Notes: generated by a model from the letters alone, not told the origin. Counted from the stretch's first letter, positions 42,408 through 52,349 are shown. The stretch is DNA of 64,000 nucleotides from Betaproteobacteria bacterium (GCA_016709665.1 JADJMI010000010.1:71875-135874), one strand, 5' to 3'. Made by a program: numbers and translations.

Positions 42408-44328
42408 TCACCGCCGCGACAGCCACTCCAGCACCTTCCCGTAGAGCCGCTCCGGCTCGATCGGCTTGCCGAGGTGATCGTTCATGCCGGCTTCGAGGCA
42501 CGCCGCGCGGTCGTCGTCGAACGCGTTGGCCGTGAGCGCCAGGATGGGCACGGAGGCGAATCGCGGATCCGCGCGCAGCAGGCGGGTGGCCTCCAGCCCG
42601 TTCATGCGCGGCATCTGCATGTCCATGAGGATGAGCGCATAGGGCCGGTGGCGGGCCAGCTCCAGCGCCTGCTCGCCGTCTTCGGCCTCGTCCACCTCGA
42701 GGCCCGCTTGCGCCAGCAGCTCGCGCGACACCTCGCGATTGACCGGCTCGTCCTCGACGAGCAGCACGCGCGCGCCGCCGAAGCGCGAGCGCAGCACCTC
42801 CTCCGCGCCGCCACCCTGCGGGGCATCACCGTCGCGCACGACGTCCCCGGAGGCCGCCGCGAGCCGCACCGTGAACCGGAAGGTGCTCCCGGCGGCCGAG
42901 GTGCTTTCCACGCCGATCTCGCCGCCCATCAGCTCGACGAGCCGGCGGCTGATGGCGAGGCCCAGCCCCGTGCCGCCGTACTTGCGCGTGAGCGAGCTGT
43001 CGGCCTGCTCGAACGCCGTGAAGAGGCGTTCGCGGTACTGCGGCTCGATGCCGATGCCGGTGTCCGCCACTTCGAAGCGCACCACGGCGCCCGGCCCCGC
43101 CGGCCCTTCGAGCGCCGCGCGCACCGTGACGCCGCCGCGCTCGGTGAACTTGATCGCGTTGCCCACGAGGTTCAGCAGCACCTGGCCGAGGCGAAGCGGG
43201 TCCCCCGCGAAGCGCTGGCTGCGAAGCGCCGCGGGGATCTCGACGCGAAGCGCGAGCCCTTTTGCCCGGGCCCGCGGCTCGCTCAGGGAAACGAGGTTGT
43301 CGACGACCGACTCCAGCGTGAAGTCGATGCGCTCGAGCGTGAGCCGGTCGGCCTCGATGCGCGAGATGTCCAATATGTCGTTGATGATCGAGAGCAGGTG
43401 CCGCGAGGCGCCTTCGACCTTGCCGAGCTGCTCGCGCGACCTGTCGTCCGCGGCCCGGCGCCGCGCCAGGTTCGTGAGGCCGAGGATGCCGTTGAGGGGC
43501 GTGCGCAGCTCGTGGCTCATGTTGGCGAGGAAGGTGCTCTTGGCGCGGCTCGCGGTCTCCGCCATCTCCTTCGCGATGGTGATCTCGGCCAGGTGCTGCT
43601 TCTGCTGGGCGAGGAGCGAGTTGATGGTCTCGACCACGACCGCCGTCTCGCCCTGCGCGGCCACCGCGAGCGGCTGGACCTGCTCCGGCGGCAGCCTTCG
43701 CAGCCCGTTGATGGCGTCGATCACCGCGACGAGCGGGCGCGTGACGAAGCGGGTGAGCGCGAAGTAGAGGATGCCGGTGCTCAGCAGGATGAGGCCCAGG
43801 CCCACGGCCAGCACCTTCCCGGAGAGCGAGCGCAGGGACCGGTCGATGCGATCCCTGCGATGCGCCGACCAGCACCGCGCCGACGACCGAACGCCCGGTG
43901 TCGAAGATGGGCGTCACCACGGCCGCGACGGAGCCCTCGGGAAGGGAGAGTTCGACCAGCCGCGACTGCCCGCTCCCGATGCCGTCGGCGAGCTGGGGCA
44001 GCTCGATCCGCTGGCCGCCCTTGCCGTTGCGGAAGATCGACCGCCCGTCGGGCCGCCGAGGATGGCCACGATGTCGATGCCTTCGTGGTTGGCGACGACC
44101 TTTGTCGCACTGGTCCTCGAAGCCGACGATCTCGTCGGTGCGCAGGCCGATGGCGAGGATGCGCTCGAACTGCGTGGCGATCTCGTGCGACACGGCCTGC
44201 GACCGCTCGGCGATCGCCCGCGAGTAGGCCTGCGAGAAGAATCGCGCCGCCGACAGCGTGACCGCCAGGACCGTGAGGACGAGCACCGTCCCGGCCACCA
44301 GCAGGATCTTGGCGCGCAGGCTTCCCAT
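42408..44328 (-). pseudogene. Hybrid sensor histidine kinase with receiver domain, three frameshifts in the sensor part
   Basis: Repaired reading: membrane helix (AKILLVAGTVLVLTVLAVTL), a periplasmic domain, second helix (VLAVGLGLILLSTGILYFAL), HAMP-like linker, HisKA (FLANMSHELRTPLNGILGL), HATPase (DPLRLGQVLLNLVGNAIKFT, GTGLGLAISRRLVELMGG) and receiver (VLLVEDEPVN, LILMDMQMPRMNG, LTANAF). Frame changes occur near 44102 (extra A in AAA), 44051 (probably CCCC read as CCC) and 43851. The last 470 residues (42408-43814) are uninterrupted. Its ATG overlaps the stop of the upstream binding-protein gene, and the two form one signalling unit. Confidence 0.82.
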
Positions 44329-45355
44329 CAGGGCTTGTCCCACTCGAACGCGGTGATCACCTGCGCGGCCAGGAGCTGCTCGCTGCGCACGGCGATGCCG
44401 AGCCGCTCGCCCGCGCGAGGCTGATGACGGGCAGGCCCTTGGTCGTCGCGCGGATCGGCAGGCTCGCCGGCGACTTGCCCTCGACGAGGATCTGCCGCGC
44501 GAGGCGCCCGGCGGCGAGGCCCTGCTCGCGCTCGGAGACCGTGACGGCCGCAAGCGTGCCGTAGTGCACGCGGTCGATCCAGAAGCCCAGGTCGGGCAGG
44601 CTGGAGTTTTCCGCCGTCCAGCGCAGCACCTCCTGGTAGGGCACGTTCCGGCCGGCCTTGTCCTTGAAGCTGAAGATGCCGATGAGCGCGACCGCGTCCG
44701 CGATGTCCGGATAGGCGCCCATGCGCGCCTTGAACTCGTCGAACGTGCGCAGGGTTTCCCAGCCGACGATCGCGACGCCCGGCGGCAGCGGCGACTCCTT
44801 CATGCGCTGCACGACGGGCCCCCACATCGGCGCCTCGTCCAGCACGACCACCAGGCGCTTCAGGCCCGGCACCAGCTTCTTCAACAGGTGGACCGATTCG
44901 CCGAAGTGTTCGTGTTCGATCACGCCCGTGACGTTCTTCGCCTTGTCGAAGCCGTAGTGCGCCGGGGACTTGTTCACGCCGCTGAAGACCTGCGGAACCG
45001 GCGTGTCGAGGTAGTGGCGCGTGACCAGGTCCTGCGCGTCGTCGTCGGTGGTGTAGACGAGATCCGGCTTCCACTCGTCGACGAGCGCGCGGGCCTCGCG
45101 GCCGCGGGCGGCCATCTGTTCCGGGGAGGATTGGCGCTTGGTATCGAGGGCGAAGACCTTGACCTGCGCGCGCGGGTCGGCGAGGCCGGCCTTGAAGCCC
45201 TCGAGCTGCCCGTCCGTCCACCGCCAGGGCGAGTGGTAGCTCATGACGTGGAGGATGCGAAAGGCTCGGCCCGGTCGACAGGCTTCTGCGCGAACGCGCC
45301 GGCCGCGAAGGAGTGGAAGGACGGCCAGCCGCCGCCCGGTCGAGGTGGTTTTCAT
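44328..45355 (-). pseudogene. ABC_sub_bind-type periplasmic binding protein, three frameshifts
   Basis: Periplasmic sensor partner for the downstream hybrid kinase. The uninterrupted core runs FRILHVMSYHSPWRWTDGQL through GFWIDRVHYGTLAAVTVSE. Reading the alternative frame between about 45307 and 45260 restores a proper signal peptide end (LLAAGAFAQKPVDRAEP). A third shift near 44409 restores the C terminus ERLGIAVRSEQLLAAQVITAF. The fold resembles the N-terminal half of the kinase at the left window edge. Each interruption is a single base in or next to a short run, so sequencing error is likely. Confidence 0.78.
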
Positions 45356-45670
45356 GGGTGGACTCCCTCTCGAATCCAGCTTAGGGTCGAGCGGGGCCGG
45401 GCAATATGTCCTTGGTCAGGACTGCCCGAAAACGCAGTCCAGGGTGCATCGCCGGGGAAATCGGTCCCCCTCCTGTCCTATTACGGCATGCCGGGGGACA
45501 AACGGAGGCGGCGCGCGCGACTGCGGGCGAGTGCATGCTCCGGAAGGACCCGCCTGCCCGCGCGTAGAATCGGGACACTCGCCGCCAACGCCTGTCGATG
45601 GCGAACAAGAACAATTTCGGGACGCGGAGCACGCTTGAATTCCACAGGGTCCCCGGACGAGCCGGTACCG

Positions 45671-45814
45671 CCCGTCGATGTCGAAACGGTACCGCCCGTT
45701 GACCTCGAACCGGCACGGCCCGTCGAAGGCGAACCGGCACTGCCCGTCGAAGGCGAAACGGCACTGCCCGTCGAAGGCGAAACGGCACTGCCCATCGAAG
45801 GCGAACCGGTACCG
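45671..45814 (+). repeat. Six tandem 24-bp repeats coding for an octapeptide
   Basis: Units start at 45671, 45695, 45719, 45743, 45767 and 45791; the third to fifth are nearly identical (CCCGTCGAAGGCGAA core). They encode PVD/E-x-E-x-x-x octapeptides in the cytoplasmic N terminus of the TonB-like protein. Repeat-number change would keep the frame. Confidence 0.9.
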
Positions 45815-46529
45815 TCCGTCGAAGCACCCGCGCCGGGAGCGGCGCGGGACACGATCGCCTACGAGCCGCGGCCGCCGGACCGGGGGCCCGAGCGCAGGCG
45901 GGTGGCGCTTGCCCTGCTCGTCTCCCTGCTGATCCACCTGCCGTTGCTGGGCCTCACCTTCGGCGGCGACGGGACGGGGCTTCCGGGGTTCGACCTGCCG
46001 TGGAAGGCAAGGCGCGTCGAGGCGCCGGACCTGCGCGTGCTGCTCCTGCCGGCACGGGTCGCGGCCCCGGAACCCGAGGCGGCGGCGCTCGCCACGCCCC
46101 TGCCGCCGAGCAGGGTCGAGCCGCCGATCGCCGCCCCGGTGACTCCGCCACCCCGGGCCGCCCTTCGGAAACGCCAAGCCACGACGGTCGCGCTGGAGCC
46201 TGAATCGAAGGCGGAGCCCCCACCGAAGTCGGAGCCCCCACCGAAGTCGGAGCCCTCAACGAAGTCGGAGCCCGAGCCGAAGAAGCCGCCCGAGCCCGCC
46301 ACCCCCGCGGTGGAGCCGCCCCCTCGCATCGATCGGCGCCGCGAAAAGGCGCCCGAAGCCATTCCCGAGCCGGTCGTGATCGCGCAGGTGCAACCCGAGG
46401 TGCCCACGTTCGTCGTTCCCGCCGCTCCGGCTGAGCCAACGCCCGTCGTCGTCGAAGCGCCCGGCGTCGAAAGCCGCGAGGCGATGAAATCGCCGACCCG
46501 GGAGGCGGAAGAGGCGGCGAAGCTGGAGG

Positions 46530-46868
46530 CGGCGAGGCAGGAGGCCGCGAAGCGAGAGGCGGCGAGGCAAGAGGCGGCGAGGCAAGAGGCGGCAAGGCAA
46601 GAAGCGGCAAGGCAAGAAGCGGCACGGCAAGAAGCGGCAAAGCAAGAAGCGGCAAAGCAAGAAGCAGCAAGGCAAGAAGCAGCAAGGCAAGAAGCAGCAA
46701 GGCAAGAAGCAGCAAGGCAAGAAGCAGCAAGGCAAGAAGCAGCAGCAAGAAGCAGCAAGGCAAGAAGCAGCAAGGCAAGAAGCAGCGCGGCAAGAAGCAG
46801 CAAGGCAAGAAGCAGCGCGGCAAGAAGCAGCGAGGCAAGAAGCAGCGCGGCAAGAAGCGGCAAGGCAA
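46530..46868 (+). repeat. Run of about 22 imperfect 15-bp repeats (AARQE codons)
   Basis: Unit close to GCAGCAAGGCAAGAA, early copies in GC-richer spelling (GCGGCGAGGCAAGAG) and later copies homogeneous. All units are 15 bp except one of 13 bp around 46740, after which the repeat continues in a different frame. The homogeneous late copies suggest recent expansion. Confidence 0.9.
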
Positions 46869-47465
46869 AGGGCAAGGCCCTCGACAAGCGACCGCAAGGG
46901 AAGAAGCCGCGCGTCAGGTCGCAGCCCGCCTCGAAGCCGAACGGCTGGCAGCCGCGAGCCAGGAAGCCGCGAAGCTCCGCGAGGCCCGGGAAGCCGAAGC
47001 GAAACGCGAAGCGGTGCTCCGGGCGATCGGCAAGCAACTGGACGCGGAAGCCGCGAAGCGGGAAGCGCAATCGCGCCTGCCCTACTCGGTGAGCAGCGCG
47101 CGCCGGGCGAGGCTCTACGGCCGCAGCGATCCCAACGCGGAACTCGCCCAGTACGCGGAGGCCTTCGCGTGGAAGATCCAGATGAACATGACGCTCGACC
47201 TGGTCCGCGAAGCGACCCGCCAGCGCTACACCAACCCCGTGGTGACGACGGCCGTGCGCAGCGACGGCTCGGTCGAATCGATCACCTTCGTGGTCTCGAG
47301 CGGCGTGCCGGCCCTCGACGAGGCGATCCGGCGCGTCGTGCGCAGCCAGGAGCACTATGCGGCATTCCCTCCCACTCTCGCCCGCGAGTACGACGTGATC
47401 GAGATCCGCCGCACCTGGCACTTCGACGTCGCGGTCCGGCTGCACTGAAGGAGCGATCTCCGATC

Positions 47466-47861
47466 ATGCTCTCCCACATCGTCATCGGCGTCGGCGACTT
47501 CGACCGGGCCCTCGCCTTCTACCGGGCGCTCATGCCCGTGCTGGGTGTCGCGGAGCGATTCTGCGACCCCTCGCGCCCCTGGGCCGGATGGCAGTCGCAC
47601 CCGGGACCGCGGCCCCTCTTCGTGATCGGCCGGCCGTACGACAGCGAACCCCACGCGGCCGGCAACGGGCAGATGATCGCGTTCCTGGCCGAAAGCCGCG
47701 ACACCGTCGTGCGCGCCTACGAGGTCGCGATGAACAGCGGCGCGACATCCGAAGGGGCGCCGGGACTTCGCCCGGAATACCATGCCCACTACTTCGGCGC
47801 CTACTTCCGCGACACGGAAGGCAACAAGCTCTGCGTCGCCTGCCATTCGCCACCCGACTGA
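47466..47861 (+). CDS. VOC-family (glyoxalase/bleomycin-resistance-like) protein
   Basis: Single-chain paired beta-alpha-beta fold of 131 aa. MLSHIVIGVGDFDRALAFYRALM and the C-terminal YFRDTEGNKLCVACH are typical of VOC superfamily proteins. Metal ligands are plausible (His4, C-terminal Glu) but the reaction cannot be assigned. It follows the TonB-like gene by 17 bp and precedes the DUF1801 gene by 13 bp. Confidence 0.87.
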   Translation: MLSHIVIGVGDFDRALAFYRALMPVLGVAERFCDPSRPWAGWQSHPGPRPLFVIGRPYDSEPHAAGNGQMIAFLAESRDTVVRAYEVAMNSGATSEGAPGLRPEYHAHYFGAYFRDTEGNKLCVACHSPPD

Positions 47862-47874
47862 TCCGCGCGAGCCC

Positions 47875-48243
47875 ATGACCTTCGCGACCCACGACGACTA
47901 CTTCGCCGACTGCCCACCGGAATCGCGGGTTCTCCTCGGGCGCATCCAGCGCGAGGTCGAACGCCGGGTGCCCGGCGCCACGCGCTGCATCGCCTACCAG
48001 ATGCCCGCTTTCAGGCAGCAGCGCGTGTTCTTCTACTTCGCGGCGTTCAAGAAGCACATCGGCATCTATCCCCCCGTCACGCAGGATGCGGCGCTCATCG
48101 CCGAGACCGCGCCTTTCCGCGGGCCGAAGGGAAACCTGTCGTTTCCTTACGCCCAGGAACTGCCGCTGGAACTCATCGGTAGAATCGCCGAAGCGCTCGA
48201 TCGCCAGTATTCGGCCACGCCCGCGCGCAAGCGCCGCGCCTGA
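47875..48243 (+). CDS. DUF1801 / YdhG-like protein
   Basis: 122-aa protein of the DUF1801 (iron-chaperone YdhG-like) fold: YFADCPPESRVLLGRIQREV, CIAYQMPAFRQQRVFFYFAAFKKHIGIYP and GNLSFPYAQELPLELIGRI match the family. Function in bacteria is poorly defined. Probably co-transcribed with the VOC gene. Confidence 0.85.
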   Translation: MTFATHDDYFADCPPESRVLLGRIQREVERRVPGATRCIAYQMPAFRQQRVFFYFAAFKKHIGIYPPVTQDAALIAETAPFRGPKGNLSFPYAQELPLELIGRIAEALDRQYSATPARKRRA

Positions 48244-48255
48244 CCCCCGTCCCGA

Positions 48256-49539
48256 ATGCAGAACGTCCCGACATCCCCGCGACTTTCGAGGATCCTGCTG
48301 TCCCTCGCCGTGCTGGCCCTCGGCGCCGGATGCACGCTCGCGCCCCCCGCGCCCGACGACTGGAAACTCGGCCGCGCCGAAGGCTACCCCGCCGGCACCG
48401 CGCGCACGTGGTTCACCGACGAATCGGTGCGCGTGGGCTCCTTCAGCGCGCAGGGCGAGATCCCGGGCATCGCGAATGGGCGCGCCAACACGCTGGCACC
48501 CGCCGCCAAGCCGATGCCATTGCCGGTCGCGAAAGCAGAGCCCGCGTACCGCTGGCAGGCGGGCGCCGAGCAGGGCCTCAGCGTCGACGACTATCTTTCG
48601 CGGCAACGGGTGATGGGCCTTCTCATCGTGAAGGACGGCGTGGTGCAGGTGGAGCGCTACCAGTACGGGCGCACGCCCGCGCACCGCTTCACCTCGATGT
48701 CGATGGCCAAGTCGATCGCCTCGCTCGGCGTGGGCATGGCGCTCGCGGAGGGGAAGATCGCCTCGCTCGACGACAAGACGGTGAAGTACGTGCCTTCGCT
48801 CAAGGGAACGCTGATCGGGGGAACCTCGATCCGCCACCTGCTGCGCATGGCCTCGGGCGCGCGGTTCACGGAGGAATACGACGGGCGCGACGACTCGGCT
48901 CGCTTCAATGGCGTGATGATTCGCGGGGGCCTCGAAAAGGCGCTCGCGACCGTCGGGAACCGCGAGGCGCCTGCCGGCACGAAGTTCTCCTACGCGAGCG
49001 TGAACACGCACGCGCTGGGGGCGGTGCTCAAGGGCGCGACGGGCATGACGCTCTCGCAGTACCTCGAGCCGCGGCTGTGGCAGGCCATCGGCGCGGAGAC
49101 TTCCGCCCTTTGGCGCACGGACCGCACGGGCCTCGAGATGGCGGGCGGGCACTTCAACGCGACGCTGCGCGATTACGCGAGGCTCGGCATCGTGCTCGCC
49201 AACGACGGCAAGCGTCCCGACCAGCCGGACCAACCGCCGCTCGTCCCGCTGCGTTACCTGCTCGACGCCACGGACTGGCACCGCGTTCCGCCCGCTTTCC
49301 GGCCGGGCAAGGCGACGCCGTACCACGGCTACGGCTACCAGTTCTGGCTCTTCCCGGGCGAGCGGCGGCGCTTCGCGCTATTGGGCGTCTACGGGCAGAT
49401 GATCTTCGTGGACCCGCAGGCGAAGCTGGTGATGGTGCAGGTGAGCGCGAACGAAACGCCCAAGGCGGGGCGCACGTCGCTCGCCCGCGAGGCCGATGCG
49501 TTCTGGCGGGGAGTGGTTCGGCACTACGGCGCCTGGTAG
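48256..49539 (+). CDS. Beta-lactamase-fold serine hydrolase, lipoprotein
   Basis: Class C beta-lactamase/PBP-like hydrolase of 427 aa. Signal with lipobox ALGAGC (Cys26) predicts an outer-membrane or periplasmic lipoprotein. Catalytic SxxK is Ser149-Met-Ala-Lys152; YASVN supplies the Tyr-x-Asn motif; a late HGYGYQFW segment stands where KTG/HxG is expected. It resembles 6-aminohexanoate-dimer hydrolase/EstB types more than true beta-lactamases. Substrate unknown. Confidence 0.88.
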   Translation: MQNVPTSPRLSRILLSLAVLALGAGCTLAPPAPDDWKLGRAEGYPAGTARTWFTDESVRVGSFSAQGEIPGIANGRANTLAPAAKPMPLPVAKAEPAYRWQAGAEQGLSVDDYLSRQRVMGLLIVKDGVVQVERYQYGRTPAHRFTSMSMAKSIASLGVGMALAEGKIASLDDKTVKYVPSLKGTLIGGTSIRHLLRMASGARFTEEYDGRDDSARFNGVMIRGGLEKALATVGNREAPAGTKFSYASVNTHALGAVLKGATGMTLSQYLEPRLWQAIGAETSALWRTDRTGLEMAGGHFNATLRDYARLGIVLANDGKRPDQPDQPPLVPLRYLLDATDWHRVPPAFRPGKATPYHGYGYQFWLFPGERRRFALLGVYGQMIFVDPQAKLVMVQVSANETPKAGRTSLAREADAFWRGVVRHYGAW

Positions 49540-49597
49540 CTCATGGCCTTCGACGGGCGCCCTTGTCACGCTTCGCGCGCGATGGCATCGTTACAGG

Positions 49598-49633
49598 GGC
49601 GCTCCCCCTTGTGAAGGGGCAAGCCCTAGCGCC
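49598..49633. other. Nested stem-loop in the 130-bp gap after the serine hydrolase gene
   Basis: Outer arms GGCGCT and AGCGCC enclose an inner hairpin CCCCTT-GTG-AAGGGG. It is followed by a run of nine or ten C, not T, so it is not a classical terminator. It lies 58 bp after the stop of the hydrolase gene and 36 bp before the next ATG. Confidence 0.35.
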
Positions 49634-49669
49634 CCCCCCCAGCCCCATCCACGAGTCCTCGCCTTTTCC

Positions 49670-50053
49670 ATGCCTCACCGCGTCATCTGGGAATCCAGGG
49701 TATCCGTCTGGACGAAATTCAGCGGAATCGTTACCTACGGCGAGGTGCTGGACACCACCAATACGCTCTACGGAAACCCTCGCTGCGATGACGTCGTGCA
49801 CGCCTACTGGGACTTCTCGGAAATCGACGGCTTCGTGGTCGACGAGAACGAGGTCGAGGAGATGGCCTACGTGGATCACGCCGCGAGCCTTTACCTGCGC
49901 CCCATGAAGGCCGCCTTCATCCTGAGCGACCCGGACCTGCTGGTACTGGCCCACCAGTACATCGCGCACATGCAGTCGCTGGGCAGCACCTGGCAGAACC
50001 GGATATTTCCCACGATGGAAGAAGCGCGGGATTGGATGGCCTCGGCCCGTTGA
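49670..50053 (+). CDS. Hypothetical protein (SpoIIAA/STAS-like size and layout)
   Basis: 127 residues starting MPHRVIWESRVSVWTKFSGI. Alternating short strands and helices (VHAYWDFSEIDGFVVDENEV, AAFILSDPDLLVLAHQYIAHM, FPTMEEARDWM) resemble SpoIIAA-like/STAS-fold proteins; the C-terminal FPTMEEARDWM is typical of that group. The assignment is tentative. The 3' end overlaps the pseudouridine synthase gene. Confidence 0.6.
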   Translation: MPHRVIWESRVSVWTKFSGIVTYGEVLDTTNTLYGNPRCDDVVHAYWDFSEIDGFVVDENEVEEMAYVDHAASLYLRPMKAAFILSDPDLLVLAHQYIAHMQSLGSTWQNRIFPTMEEARDWMASAR

Positions 50054-51003
50054 ACCCCGACGACAAGCCCTCGCCCACCCTCGCCGCGCTCGTGCGCGAG
50101 CAGCTGGCCATCCCGTGGTCCCGCGCGCGCCGCCTGTGCGAGGAAGGGCGCGTCAGCGTGGATGGCGTGCCGTGCCTGGACCCGGCGGCGCGCGTGAAGA
50201 CTGGCGCCGTGGTGGTCGTGAACGAACACGGCCCCAAGCGGCGCAAGGGGCCGCTCTCCGCGGAGGCGATCGTCTACGCCGACCGGGACCTGGTCGTGAT
50301 CGACAAGCCGGCGGGGATGCTGAGCGTCGCCGACGAGGCCGGCAACAAGGACACGGCGGCCGACCACCTGCGCACGGAGCTGCGAAGCCGCGGCGAACGC
50401 GACCGCGATGCGCCTCTGGGCGTCGTGCATCGCCTGGACCGGGACACGAGCGGCCTCATGGTGTTCGCGCGCACGGCCGATGCCAAGCGCGTGCTGGCCG
50501 CGATGTTCAAGGCCCACGACATCGAGCGCGTGTACCACGCCATCGCCCACGGCACCGTGTTCGCGGCGACGGTGGATACGCACCTGGTGCTGGACCGCGG
50601 CGACGGCCTGCGCGGATCCCACGGGCATTACCGGCGCGCCCAGGGAGATCCCCCGTTCGAGGCGAGGCAGGCCATCACGTACGTGAAGCCCCTCGAGGCC
50701 CTGGAAGGCGCGACGCTCGTCGAGTGCCGCCTGGAGACCGGGCGCCAGCACCAGATCCGCATTCACCTCGCGGAACTGGGCCATCCCATCGTGGGCGAGC
50801 GGGTGTACATCCGGGACTACCGGGGCGAGAAGATCGAATCGGCGCGGCCGATGCTGCATGCGAGGAAGCTCGCATTCGCGCATCCGCGCACGGGGGCGCC
50901 GCTGTCGTTCGAGCGGGAGCCGCCGGAGGATTTCGGGGCGATGAGGCGGATGCTGCAGGCGCGCGATGCGGCGATGGGCCCGCCCGGCGCCATGCCAGCC
51001 TGA
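50032..51003 (+). CDS. RluA-family pseudouridine synthase
   Basis: Isomerises uridine to pseudouridine in rRNA or tRNA. An S4-like N-terminal part (IPWSRARRLCEEGRVSVDGV) precedes the catalytic domain with VIDKPAGMLSV, the active-site HRLDRDTSGLMVFA (Asp nucleophile) and LETGRQHQIRIHLAELGHPIVG. Length 323 aa. The TTG at 50032 overlaps the previous gene by 22 bp; TTG 50050, in a TTGA overlap, is an alternative start. The exact modification site cannot be told. Confidence 0.88.
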   Translation: MDGLGPLNPDDKPSPTLAALVREQLAIPWSRARRLCEEGRVSVDGVPCLDPAARVKTGAVVVVNEHGPKRRKGPLSAEAIVYADRDLVVIDKPAGMLSVADEAGNKDTAADHLRTELRSRGERDRDAPLGVVHRLDRDTSGLMVFARTADAKRVLAAMFKAHDIERVYHAIAHGTVFAATVDTHLVLDRGDGLRGSHGHYRRAQGDPPFEARQAITYVKPLEALEGATLVECRLETGRQHQIRIHLAELGHPIVGERVYIRDYRGEKIESARPMLHARKLAFAHPRTGAPLSFEREPPEDFGAMRRMLQARDAAMGPPGAMPA

Positions 51004-51009
51004 GACCGC

Positions 51010-52252
51010 TCAGGCAGCGCCGCGCATCGAGGCCCGCACCACGCGGCCGATCGTGAGCCCCTGCACGAGGATCGACGACACCACCACGCAGTAGGTCAGC
51101 GTGAGGATGGTGTCGCGCTCCGGGCCGGGGGGAAGCGACAACGCCAGCGCGACCGAAATGCCGCCCCGCAGGCCACCCCAGGTCAGCACGCGCCAGGATC
51201 CCGCCGGAAGCCCCAGCCGCGCGCCCAGGGCGCTCATCGGCAGGCCCACCGAGAGCCACCGGGCGGCCAGCGTCACGACGATCGCCACGCCGCCGGCCGC
51301 GAGCAGCGGGGACGAGATCGAGACCAGCAGCACCTCCATGCCGATGAGCACGAACAGCACGGCGTTGAGTATCTCGTCGACCAGCTCCCAGAACATGTCG
51401 ACGTAGCGCCGGGTGACGTCCGACATCGCGTCGGCGCGGCCGAAGTTGCCGACGATGAGCCCGGTCACCACCATGGCGAGCGGACCGGAGACGTGCAGGT
51501 GGTTCGCGAGCGCGTAGCCGCCCGTCACGGCGGCCAGGGTGAGCAGCACCTCGACCTGGTAGCTGTCGACGCTCTTCAGCAGGGCGTAGGTGACAAACCC
51601 CAGCGCCGCGCCGAACACGATGCCGCCGCCCGCGTCGCGCAGCAGCAGCAGGCCCGCCGCCTGGGGCGTCGGCGGCACGCCGCTCGCGAGCATCTCGACC
51701 AGCACCGCGAAGATCACGACGCCCACGCCGTCGTTGAAGAGTGATTCGCCGGCGATCACCAGCTCGAGCTGCTTGGGCGCGCCGGCGGACTTGAGGATGC
51801 CCATCACCGCGATGGGATCGGTGGGCGAGATGAGCGCCCCGAAGACCAGGCAATAGCCCAGCGCGAGCGGCAGGCCCATCCACGCCAGCGCGTACCAGAG
51901 CCCGAAGCCGACCAGCAGCGTGGACAACAAGCGTGCCCACGAGCGCCAGGCCGGCGACCGACCATCGCTGCGCCTTGAGATCGCCGAGATTGACGTGCAG
52001 GGCGCCCGCGAACAGCAGCAGTGACAGCATGCCCTGCATCAGCACGTCGGAAAAGTTGATGGAGCGCAGCAGCGACTCCTCGTACTGTCGCAGGGCCCCA
52101 CCCACGCCGGCCAGGTCGAGCGCGACGATCAGGAGGGACAGCAACAGCGCGATCACCATCACGCCGATCGTGGTGGGCAGGCGCACGAATCGGTGGTTGA
52201 ACCACGCGAGCAGCGCGGTGATGACGAGGCAGGTGGCGGCGATGTCGAGCAT
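51010..52252 (-). pseudogene. CPA1-type cation:proton antiporter, one frameshift
   Basis: Na+/H+ (or K+/H+) exchanger. N-terminal part from ATG 52252 (MLDIAATCLVITALLAWFNH) has three helices up to VGTLV. An extra base at about 51926 (AACAA on the plus strand) breaks the frame; the rest continues STLLVGFGLWYALAWMGLPL with the ion-binding region ALISPTDPIAVMGIL and GESLFNDGVGVVIF, the hallmark of NhaP-like CPA1 exchangers. Repaired length about 413 aa. The C-terminal 306 residues form one open frame. Confidence 0.82.
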
Positions 52253-52280
52253 GGGCGTCTGTTGCGGGGGGGATCCCCAA

Positions 52281-52311
52281 TGCAAAGCCCCGCGAACATC
52301 GCGGGGCTTTG
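52281..52311. terminator. Strong stem-loop upstream of the antiporter (possible bidirectional terminator or leader hairpin)
   Basis: 14-bp perfect arms (GCAAAGCCCCGCGA / TCGCGGGGCTTTGC) with a 3-nt loop. It lies 28 bp upstream of the antiporter start on the minus strand, inside its presumed leader. The 3' side on either strand ends in CTTTG rather than a long U-run, so termination may be partial. Placement suggests attenuation of the antiporter mRNA. Confidence 0.6.
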
Positions 52312-52349
52312 CGGAGTGACCGCGTTGCCGCGGCATCCTTTGGGTCGCG

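Larger units (their letters stand above)
45635..47448 (+). pseudogene. TonB-like protein with octapeptide and pentapeptide repeats, frameshifted in the repeats
   Basis: N terminus (TTG 45635 with GGAG upstream; the start is uncertain) carries six octapeptides of the type PVEGETAL. One membrane helix (VALALLVSLLIHLPLLGLTF) follows, then a Pro/Glu/Lys-rich periplasmic stretch and a long run of Ala-Ala-Arg-Gln-Glu repeats predicted to be coiled coil. A TonB-type C-terminal domain ends the protein (YTNPVVTTAVRSDGSVESIT). The frame changes near 46740, where one 15-bp unit is only 13 bp, and again near 46875. Joined, the protein would be about 600 aa. As written, the anchor and the C-terminal domain are in different frames. 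Confidence 0.72.

Noticed and set aside
45859..47445. Minus-strand open frames rich in Leu-Ala or Cys-Phe-Leu-Pro across the TonB-like repeats
   Set aside because: They are complementary readings of the AARQE repeat and have no initiation signals.
49631..49640. Run of C as a phase-variation switch
   Set aside because: It lies in non-coding sequence 30 bp before an ATG with no promoter elements recognisable around it.
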